DNA of 64,000 bases, taken from positions 71,944 through 135,943 of the forward strand of contig CAYZGO010000006.1 of the NCBI GenBank assembly GCA_964478075.1, given 5' to 3'. The notes below the pieces were generated by a model that ran no database searches, had not been told where the DNA came from, and saw nothing but the letters and a program-made list of their open reading frames with translations. The position numbers were made by a program, and so were the translations under genes. The stretch is from DAOUEX01 sp034430235. Its GTDB lineage: Bacteria; Chloroflexota; Anaerolineae; UBA2200. Each line of letters begins with the position of its first letter. Position 1 is the first letter of the stretch. Of the stretch, positions 1-6,779 are shown piece after piece.

Positions 1-735
1 CTGGGCCAAGACCGAGCCATCAGGCTCGAGCACTCCTTGCACTTCGGCAGTCAGACCCAGAGCAGGAGTTCCCTCGATAACGGTAACAGGACTGATTGTC
101 ACTGTAACCCCACTGACGATCCAGGTATCCTCAGACATGCTTTCGATGACGCCTTCGAATTCGACTTCGGCATGGGCGCCGGGCACAGCTACTTTGATGC
201 TTCTGGCCAGCACTACCTCACTGAAAAGACACGTGCCTTTGACCTCTGCCAGAGCGCCAATCTCAGGCTGGCCCTGGATGGAAGTGCTCTTCGTGATGAA
301 CACTAGCCGGTCGTCCACGACCCAGTAACGGGCATCCATCTCTTGTATGAGGCCCCTGAACTCAACAGGATAGCCAAGCGGTGGTCCAGGTGGCTGCAAG
401 GAGATGCTTTCAGCGTGCAGATTGCCTTCGTCATCTGTCCTTGCTATTGCCACAGCGTACATACCTGTCTCTACACCGCTGATAGTTGGGGATGCGGGGT
501 CAATGTGCAGCTCGTGATCACCAATCAGCCAATGAGTAGACGCAGTCTCGTTGATCCAACCCGTCAACTTGACACGCGGACGCCGTCTGGTGCTGATTGA
601 CTGTTTCAGTTTGGATCCGCTATCGGCGATGGCTGGTTGTTGTCTGGCCATGCCGTTCAGCGAGACGAGCAACACAATGGCAAGAGACGAGACCGTCATA
701 GCATGGAAGTAGCGGCTTCGTACGCGCTTATCCAT
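1..735 (-). CDS. DUF5666-repeat secreted protein (3' end outside window)
   Basis: Open reading frame read directly on the minus strand from ATG at 735 to the window edge without a stop, so the C-terminus is missing. The N-terminus carries a basic stretch and a hydrophobic signal segment (about residues 12-30, VSSLAIVLLVSLNGMA). After it come at least three repeats of the kind G(W/L)I..T..WLIGDH, FRGLIQEMDARYWVVDDR and FEGVIESMSEDTWIVSG, which match the DUF5666-type beta repeats of the gene upstream. Its start overlaps the stop of that gene by 8 nt (ATGGATAA), so translation is probably coupled. Likely an exported or envelope protein belonging to the sigma-factor operon; exact function unknown. 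Confidence 0.75.
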   Translation of the reverse strand, partial: MDKRVRSRYFHAMTVSSLAIVLLVSLNGMARQQPAIADSGSKLKQSISTRRRPRVKLTGWINETASTHWLIGDHELHIDPASPTISGVETGMYAVAIARTDDEGNLHAESISLQPPGPPLGYPVEFRGLIQEMDARYWVVDDRLVFITKSTSIQGQPEIGALAEVKGTCLFSEVVLARSIKVAVPGAHAEVEFEGVIESMSEDTWIVSGVTVTISPVTVIEGTPALGLTAEVQGVLEPDGSVLAQ

Positions 736-2374
736 AGCTTTTCTCCTCCCGGAGACTGTCCGGTTCCTCAGTTGGCAAGGCCTGTGTACTAAGCGATGGG
801 GACGCAAGAGGCGAGGGCCCTGGTGTCAGAGTAGCTGTTTGTGGTTGTTGTACCACAATCCTACGCCCCAACACTGCCCCATCCGGTAGGAGCAGCCCCT
901 GAATCTCCACGGGGTAACCGACAGCAGGCGTTCCAATAATGATCGTCTGGGCATCAATACGAACCGTGATGCCATCCACGATCCATTCTTCAGCGTCCAG
1001 AATCTCAATAAGACCCTCGAATTGTACTTCCTCGCTGGGCAACCTGACGACGATATGTGTGGCACGGACGGAGCCGTCGCTCTGCCGCAGAGCCTTGACC
1101 TCAGCGAGGAGTCCTTCCTGTGGGCTGCCTTCTATGAGGGTATCAGCAGTGATGAGCACAGTGTACCCGCCTATGATCCACTGTGTTGGGCCAAAGCTCT
1201 CAATCAGGCCTTGGAACTCGAAGGGTTGCTCAGGCGCTTGCGCAGCACGCTCAATAGCGATCTCAATGGCGAGCAGAGTGTCATCCTCATGGCGGATAGC
1301 GAGCACTCTGGCCATGACGCCCACTGCAGCCTTCTCTTCCCGCTCATCAATGCGGGTATTCGCACCTATTCTGACCAGCTGCCCACCTATCGTCCAGGCA
1401 TCAGCCGTGATAGCCTCTATGATGCCCTTGAACCTGATCTTGACTTCACGTGGAGGAGTCCGCGTTGCCGGAATTGCTGTCGCTGTGGCCGACGGAGTTG
1501 CACTAGGCTGCAGCGTAGTCGTCGGACTCGCCGTTGGCGTTGATGGAGGCGGTTGAACTAGCGCCGTTGTCGCCGCTATCTTCGTGGGCGTAGGTACTGC
1601 TGTTGGTGCAAGGGTTGGTGTAGGAGAAGCAGTTGGTTCAGGGATGGCTTCCTCTGGTTCGGCTGAGACGCGTATGGCCAACAGTGTACCATCGCTCAGA
1701 GAGCGAATGCGCACACGAACCAGCGTGCCTACCTCGATCTCTCCCTCTGTAACGGTTTCATCCGATGTGCTGACTGGGACGCCCCCAATTGTCCAATCGC
1801 TGTCATCCATGCTCTCAACCCGGCCACGGAAGGACATCTCAGCTATCCGCTGGCTGCTGGCAACAGCCCTTGCCTCTTCACGACGGCGTTCATCAAACTT
1901 TTGCAGCAACTGAGCCTTGGCCTGCCGGTCAAACGTTACCAAGAGTCGGAACTCTTCTGTCATACGTTTCACGGGGTACAGAGCGTCGCCAGGCAAGCTC
2001 TTTGCCGAGGCGGCCATTGCACCTCCACCCAATACGGCAACCAGCAGCAATGTTGCGAGCACAACGGTCGCCACGCTTCTACGCATCAGCGACTGCAAGT
2101 TCAGCCACAACGGAACGTGCCCCGTACGAGACTCCCTCTCCTTGGCGCGTTTTAGACGAGCCGCCTCGCGCAAGAGCTTCTCCTTGCCGGCCTGTAGTGC
2201 TGCGGGCGATGGCTCCCCGCCCTGCCGCAGGGCCTTAAGCTGGAATGCAATGCGCAGCAAAGGCTCGAGTTCCGCCGCCAGCGCTGGGTATTGGTGAACG
2301 CAGGCCTTGAGAGATTTCCCCTTATTCACTTGATTGAGGCATTCATCAAAAACGGCCTCAAGGTTCCTGCTCAT
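728..2374 (-). CDS. DUF5667/DUF5666 membrane protein, probable anti-sigma partner
   Basis: 548 residues. A cytosolic helical N-terminus (1-85) is followed by one transmembrane segment (about 100-121, VATVVLATLLLVAVLGGGAM). Next is a DUF5667-like block (about 125-170, LPGDALYPVKRMTEEFRL) typical of Chloroflexota. A Pro/Thr-rich linker (roughly 245-310) and four DUF5666-like repeats follow, each with the pattern (F/R)xG.IE....WxI(G/D)G. It overlaps the ECF sigma gene by 4 nt (ATGA) and the next DUF5666 gene by 8 nt. Single-pass proteins translationally coupled to ECF sigma factors are usually anti-sigma factors, so that role is inferred; no ZAS zinc motif is seen. Confidence 0.8.
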   Translation of the reverse strand: MSRNLEAVFDECLNQVNKGKSLKACVHQYPALAAELEPLLRIAFQLKALRQGGEPSPAALQAGKEKLLREAARLKRAKERESRTGHVPLWLNLQSLMRRSVATVVLATLLLVAVLGGGAMAASAKSLPGDALYPVKRMTEEFRLLVTFDRQAKAQLLQKFDERRREEARAVASSQRIAEMSFRGRVESMDDSDWTIGGVPVSTSDETVTEGEIEVGTLVRVRIRSLSDGTLLAIRVSAEPEEAIPEPTASPTPTLAPTAVPTPTKIAATTALVQPPPSTPTASPTTTLQPSATPSATATAIPATRTPPREVKIRFKGIIEAITADAWTIGGQLVRIGANTRIDEREEKAAVGVMARVLAIRHEDDTLLAIEIAIERAAQAPEQPFEFQGLIESFGPTQWIIGGYTVLITADTLIEGSPQEGLLAEVKALRQSDGSVRATHIVVRLPSEEVQFEGLIEILDAEEWIVDGITVRIDAQTIIIGTPAVGYPVEIQGLLLPDGAVLGRRIVVQQPQTATLTPGPSPLASPSLSTQALPTEEPDSLREEKSYG

Positions 2375-2916
2375 AGCTCTTCTCCGCCAATGAGGCGACG
2401 CAGCGCAGCCAGCGCCCTGAACTGCAGCGATTTGACTGCCCCTTCCGACTTGCCAAGCAGCGCAGCGACCTCGGCATTGCCCATGCCCTCCACGAATTTG
2501 AGCATGATAACCAGGCCCTGCTCCTCCGTCAACTGGTTGATCGCCCTGCGCAACCGCTGCCGAGTCAGCAAGCGTTCGGCGGTGTCAGCCGGATGCTCGT
2601 CCGAAGCAATAGGGCGGTCGTCCAGCAGCACATCCGTGTCCAGCCGAGAGGCGCGAAAATAGTCCACTACCAGGTTATGTGCAATGCGAAAGAGCCATCC
2701 CGAGAATGAAGTGCGCCACGCCTTGGACGAGCGGATGGCTTCAAGCATGCGTAGAAATACGCTAGCCGTCAGATCCTCAGCTAGGTGCACGTTGCCAAGC
2801 CGATGGTAGACGTAATTGTAGATGCGTAGTGAGTACCGATCATAGAGCTCGGCAATAGCTGCCTGGTCGTACTCTCTAGCCCTTCTTAGCAGTGCCGATT
2901 CCTGGTTCGGCTGCAT
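2371..2916 (-). CDS. ECF-type RNA polymerase sigma factor (sigma-70 family)
   Basis: 181 residues, normal length for an ECF sigma factor. Region 2 spans about 10-85 (DRYSLRIYNYVYHRLGN, LTASVFLRMLEAI, SGWLFRIAHNLVVDYFR), with the core-binding and -10 recognition helices visible. Region 4 spans about 118-176 (LTEEQGLVIMLKFVEGM, EVAALLGKSEGAVKSLQFRAL), a helix-turn-helix for -35 recognition. First gene of a three-gene operon with two DUF5666-type membrane/secreted proteins, consistent with envelope-stress or surface regulation (inferred). Confidence 0.93.
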   Translation of the reverse strand: MQPNQESALLRRAREYDQAAIAELYDRYSLRIYNYVYHRLGNVHLAEDLTASVFLRMLEAIRSSKAWRTSFSGWLFRIAHNLVVDYFRASRLDTDVLLDDRPIASDEHPADTAERLLTRQRLRRAINQLTEEQGLVIMLKFVEGMGNAEVAALLGKSEGAVKSLQFRALAALRRLIGGEEL

Positions 2917-3181
2917 TGTAGGGCCGCTCTCCTCTCTCTAAGACGTTACGAAACAACGAAAGATACGGTGTGCCTCTGGAGAACATAACACCCCGCTTCT
3001 GAACGATCCACTATAGTATACCGTCAACTACAGCCTACTGTCAAGCGAAAGGCATCAAGTATTGAAAACATGGCCGTTTCTGGAAGCAATTACTACATCT
3101 TGTGATATAAGAGTCAGTACCCGCCATATGCTGTGGACTGGGTTGACGAGATCGGAGCTTTTCACCCCCGTGTGTATCCAG

Positions 3182-3210
3182 TTGCCAGGAGACCCAGAAT
3201 ATGCTATCAT
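3182..3210 (+). promoter_or_regulatory. Sigma-70-like promoter of dodecin
   Basis: TTGCCA at 3182-3187, 17-bp spacer, TATCAT at 3205-3210, about 75 bp before the favoured dodecin start. The 2917-3181 stretch upstream holds no gene I can support. Confidence 0.55.
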
Positions 3211-3287
3211 TGTAAGGACAAGAGCCATGTACGAGCAAACGGTCAGGCTGAATGGCTGAACTCTCTCAAAGAAAGGAGGTGAAGGAA

Positions 3288-3500
3288 GTGGCGGTAGTCA
3301 AGGTTATCGAGTTGGTGGGCAATTCAACGGTTAGTTGGGAAGATGCCGCGAAGAATGCCGTGGCCGAGGCGACAAAGACAATTCGTAACATCACTGGTGT
3401 TGACGTGGTCGGGCAAACGGCGGTAGTTGAGGACGGTGTCATCAAGGAGTTTCGCGCCAACATCAAAATCGCTTTCATGGTACGCGGCGGCGTCTCCTAA
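3288..3500 (+). CDS. Dodecin (flavin-binding small protein)
   Basis: A GTG start at 3288 is preferred over the longer ATG start at 3252. The sequence AAAGGAGGT (3272-3280) lies 7 nt before the GTG, and the 70-residue product has exactly the usual dodecin length. The sequence VKVIELVGNSTVSWEDAAKNAV...IRNITGVDV is diagnostic of the family, including the conserved Trp that stacks on flavin. Dodecins form dodecameric cytosolic hollow spheres that store riboflavin/FMN (family knowledge). Monocistronic with its own promoter. Confidence 0.93.
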   Translation: MAVVKVIELVGNSTVSWEDAAKNAVAEATKTIRNITGVDVVGQTAVVEDGVIKEFRANIKIAFMVRGGVS

Positions 3501-3648
3501 ACCTCTAGCGGGGGATCGGACAGCTACGATCCCCCGCGGACCCCAAACCGAATAGAGCCGATGTCTGCAGCGTCCTATAAGGCGTCCTAAGATCGAAGCA
3601 GATGAGTGTGATGCTGCATCCACAAGACGTATATCACAAGGAGGAAGC

Positions 3649-4557
3649 ATGGACTACACCAAGATTCTGAAGAGAGCGTGGGAGATCACCTGGCGCCACA
3701 AAGCACTGTGGCTCTTCGGCTTTCTGCTGGCTCTCGTCGGCGGTGGAGGAGGTGGAGGCGGCGGCCGAGGTGCCCAGTATGTTACGGGCGCTGGCGACCA
3801 GCTGCGACCAGGCTGGATTCTGGTCACCGTGCTCCTGCTGTTGATCATTGTGCTGGTATTGGTCGTTGTGAGCGTGATTGTTGCCCATCTCAGCCGCGCT
3901 GCCCTGATTGGCATGGTACGCGAGGTAGAAGAGACTGGCAACACCAGCGTGCGCAGCGGGTGGCGTATGGGCTGGTCGCGCTTCCTGCCCTTGTTCGCCA
4001 TTGACCTGGTCATCAACATCCCGGTGGCTATTGCGGCCTTTGTCCTGATTGTCCTGGGACTCTCGCCGTTGCTGCTTTTGCTCGCTCAGAGGCGTATACT
4101 GGCCATACTGGCCATCGTGCTGACCGTGCTGCTTATGCTGGTGTTCGGCATACTGCTTGTCGTAGGGCTAGTGCTTTCAGTGGTGCGCGAGCTCGCCTAC
4201 CGGCAATGCGTCCTGGAGAGGAAGGGCGTCCTGGACTGCATCCGTGACGCCTATCGCATGGGACGAGAGAACCTGCGGCATGTAGGTGTGGTCTGGCTGC
4301 TGCTCTTCGGCATTAATCTGGCCGTCGGCATAGTACTAATGCCGCTATTCCTGCTCGTCGTTGCCATAGCAGCGGGGCCAGCGCTTGTTGTCTACGGCGT
4401 CACCGAAGCCTTGGCCCCTGCGCTGGTGGTTGGGATCCCCCTTGGCATCCTTGGAATCCTGTTCCTGGCGCTGCTAGGAGGTATACATCAGGTGTTCCGC
4501 TCGGCAACGTGGACGCTAGCCTATCTGGAGCTTCAAGCACGCGACAATCTGCCCTAG
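3649..4557 (+). CDS. Polytopic membrane protein of unknown function
   Basis: 302 residues, preceded by a strong ribosome binding site (AAGGAGG, 5 nt before ATG). The N-terminus MDYTKILKRAWEITWRHKALWLFGFLLAL resembles the family of glycerophosphodiester-phosphodiesterase-like membrane domains common in Chloroflexota. A run of glycines (about 31-40) sits after the first membrane helix. At least five further hydrophobic segments follow, with soluble loops such as REVEETGNTSVRSGWRMGWSRF and RMGRENLRHVG. A clear terminator follows. No catalytic motif is recognised. Confidence 0.75.
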   Translation: MDYTKILKRAWEITWRHKALWLFGFLLALVGGGGGGGGGRGAQYVTGAGDQLRPGWILVTVLLLLIIVLVLVVVSVIVAHLSRAALIGMVREVEETGNTSVRSGWRMGWSRFLPLFAIDLVINIPVAIAAFVLIVLGLSPLLLLLAQRRILAILAIVLTVLLMLVFGILLVVGLVLSVVRELAYRQCVLERKGVLDCIRDAYRMGRENLRHVGVVWLLLFGINLAVGIVLMPLFLLVVAIAAGPALVVYGVTEALAPALVVGIPLGILGILFLALLGGIHQVFRSATWTLAYLELQARDNLP

Positions 4558-4577
4558 CTGCAAGCCAGCAATGAGAT

Positions 4578-4623
4578 GCCAGGCAGGAGGCACGAGCATC
4601 TTCATCCCTTCTGCCTGGCTTTT
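4578..4623 (+). terminator. Rho-independent terminator
   Basis: 13-bp stem (one G-U pair) between 4578-4590 and 4607-4619, loop of 16 nt, followed by TTTT. Lies 20 bp after the stop of the preceding membrane protein. Confidence 0.85.
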
Positions 4624-4651
4624 CGCACCTGGCTCTGCAGTTGACCAGGGG

Positions 4652-5521
4652 CTATTCAGCTTCGGCCAACTTTAGCGTTACAAACAGCCACGGCGCGCCC
4701 AGGCTGGCCCATACTCCGATCAGCGCATAGCGCAGACCACGGAAGAGCAGTCCCGTAGGAAAGATCGCTTTGAGCCCAAGATACAGAGCCAGCAGCACGA
4801 CGAGCCCGGCGACAAAGCGTATCGCACGTTTCGCCACTGAACCGGCGGAAGAGAACCTCACCCATTCCTGTTCCAGCGTTAGACCCACACCAAGGCCCAG
4901 AAGGGTGCTCATCGCGGAAACCGTATCCTTCTCTGCGTGCAACGCCAGCAGTATCAGCGGTACTGCGCAGGCCAGTCCCAACCTGATCACCAAGGGCAGG
5001 TTCGCGATCCGCGCGCCGTACGATCTCACCAGCCAGTTGTAGCAGGCGACAAGCACAATAGAGAGCACCAATCCCACGATTACGTCTTGCGGATAGTGTA
5101 CCCCCAGATATACGCGAGAGAAGGCTACCAGCACGACAATTACGCCTGCCACAGCCCAGAACCAAGCCCTTTGCACCTGAGTAGCCAGGTAGCCCCAGAT
5201 CGTTGATGTCGTCTGCGTGTGGCCACTGGGAAAAGCATAACCCTCTGCCGGGGCAATGACGCGCACTGCAGCGGGTGAGGGTCGTGGCACTGCAAAGATA
5301 GCCTTCAAGGAAGTGTTGACGTAGGCCGAGCCAAGGTAGACAAAGCTCAGGCGTATAGCAAGCGCTTTATCCACGACCCAATACAGGAATGGTATCATCA
5401 GCAAGTAGAATCTCTCATCACCAAGGAAAGTGATGCCCTCGAAAATAGAATCCAGCGTAGGATTGCCCAAGGCCTGCAGCCATTGGATGACCCTTGTGCC
5501 CCAAGCGAGCAAATTACCCAT
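4652..5521 (-). CDS. PAP2-family membrane phosphatase
   Basis: 289 residues. All three type-2 phosphatidic acid phosphatase signature motifs are present: KAIFAVPRP (73-81), PSGH (98-101) and SRVYLGVHYPQD (135-146), with the catalytic histidines in motifs 2 and 3. About seven to eight hydrophobic segments surround them, and the C-terminal 120 residues are extra membrane helices. Enzymes of this type dephosphorylate undecaprenyl pyrophosphate or lipid phosphates at the outer face of the membrane; the actual substrate cannot be told from sequence. Confidence 0.9.
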   Translation of the reverse strand: MGNLLAWGTRVIQWLQALGNPTLDSIFEGITFLGDERFYLLMIPFLYWVVDKALAIRLSFVYLGSAYVNTSLKAIFAVPRPSPAAVRVIAPAEGYAFPSGHTQTTSTIWGYLATQVQRAWFWAVAGVIVVLVAFSRVYLGVHYPQDVIVGLVLSIVLVACYNWLVRSYGARIANLPLVIRLGLACAVPLILLALHAEKDTVSAMSTLLGLGVGLTLEQEWVRFSSAGSVAKRAIRFVAGLVVLLALYLGLKAIFPTGLLFRGLRYALIGVWASLGAPWLFVTLKLAEAE

Positions 5522-5563
5522 AACCGCGCCCCTCCCATAGGTGGGCAGCCTGAGACCTGGAAC

Positions 5564-6646
5564 TCAGGACAGGCTACCGATACACTTCATAACGATCTCC
5601 GCGCAGGTGACCATGTCTGCTACAGCAACGTACTCTTCCGTACTGTGTTCCTTGCACATGCCCGTACTCAGATTGACGACCTGCATCCCATATGCGTTGT
5701 AGATGTTAGCGTCACTTCCACCGCCGCTGGGCATAAGCACAGGCTCCACCCCTGCAGCCCGGCAAGCAGCCATCAGTTGGCCGACTGTGACATCCGTTTC
5801 GGTCAAGGTATAGCCGTCATACGCGCGCGTAACCTCTACGTCTACGGTGGCCCCATGGCGTCGGGCAGCGGCCTGAAGGGCCTCGACCATCCTGGCGGTC
5901 TGTGCCTCGAGCTTGGCCAGTTGACGGCTGCGAGCTTCTCCGAGGAGTTCCACGCAATCCGGGATAACATTCCTGGCTACACCTCCTTTGACAAGACCAA
6001 TATTCGCTGTTGTCTCCTCGTCAATGCGGCCCAGTGGCATATCGACCAGAGCCTGAGCAGCAACGACAATAGCATTGATCCCCTCTTCGGGACGCGCTCC
6101 GGCATGAGACGCCTTGCCATGTACAACGGCGGAGACAAAGTTGTGTGACGGGGCCGCAACAATGATAGTGGCAGGAGCACCGCCGGTGTCAAGGGAAATG
6201 CCCATCCTAGCTCGTAAACGGGACTTGTCGAGGCTCTTTGCCCCAACCAGCCCTGTTTCTTCTTGCACAGTGATTACCACTTCTAACGGAGGATGCGGCA
6301 ATTCGCCTTCCACAATCGTCTGCAGCACTTCGAGGATTACTGCTATGCCCGACTTGTCATCGGCTCCCAGTATGGTAGTGCCATCACTGTAAACAACGCC
6401 TTCCTTAACCACGGGCTTGACGCCGTATCCAGGCATCGCTGTGTCCATGTGTGCAGCCAGCAGGAGCGGGTCCCCCTGACCCGTCAGCCTGGCCACAATG
6501 TTGCTCATGTCATCCAGTTCGACAGTCAGCCCGAGGCTGCGTAAGCGCGCTGCCAGTTCCTGAGCGATTGTTGCCTCTTCGCCCGACGGGCTGTCCGTGC
6601 GCACCAGGGCCAGAAACGTGTCCAACAACCGTGTCTCGTTGATCAT
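5564..6646 (-). CDS. M20/M25/M40-family metallopeptidase (PepT-like)
   Basis: The start is placed at ATG 6646 (MINETRLLDTFLALV), preceded by GGAGG 5 nt upstream; the frame is open for 21 more codons but those look non-coding. 360 residues. Metal-ligand motifs: AAHMDT (64-69, His and Asp), GADDKSG (95-101, bridging Asp), QEETG (128-132, catalytic and ligand Glu), SLDTGG, and a C-terminal EHS with the last His. A dimerisation lid domain lies around residues 185-285. Cleaves small peptides, probably cytosolic with two Zn2+. Monocistronic as far as seen. Confidence 0.9.
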   Translation of the reverse strand: MINETRLLDTFLALVRTDSPSGEEATIAQELAARLRSLGLTVELDDMSNIVARLTGQGDPLLLAAHMDTAMPGYGVKPVVKEGVVYSDGTTILGADDKSGIAVILEVLQTIVEGELPHPPLEVVITVQEETGLVGAKSLDKSRLRARMGISLDTGGAPATIIVAAPSHNFVSAVVHGKASHAGARPEEGINAIVVAAQALVDMPLGRIDEETTANIGLVKGGVARNVIPDCVELLGEARSRQLAKLEAQTARMVEALQAAARRHGATVDVEVTRAYDGYTLTETDVTVGQLMAACRAAGVEPVLMPSGGGSDANIYNAYGMQVVNLSTGMCKEHSTEEYVAVADMVTCAEIVMKCIGSLS

Positions 6647-6715
6647 TTTGACCTCCGGGCTTATGTGTGGGCGCAAGGATAGTTTACAGCGGAGTGGCAG
6701 CTTTGGCAAGTTGCC

Positions 6716-6753
6716 AAAAAAAGAGGACAGGGACCTGGCCGGCCCCTGTCCTC
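6716..6753 (-). terminator. Terminator of the DNRLRE surface protein gene
   Basis: On the minus strand a perfect 10-bp stem (GAGGACAGGG with its complement, 6723-6732 and 6744-6753) is followed by seven Ts (6716-6722). Lies 27 bp after the stop at 6780. Confidence 0.9.
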
Positions 6754-6779
6754 ATCATGTTGTGTCGTCGAAGTGTCCT

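Noticed and set aside
5483..6148. 221-codon plus-strand frame
   Set aside because: Antisense to the M20 peptidase with full metal-site motifs.
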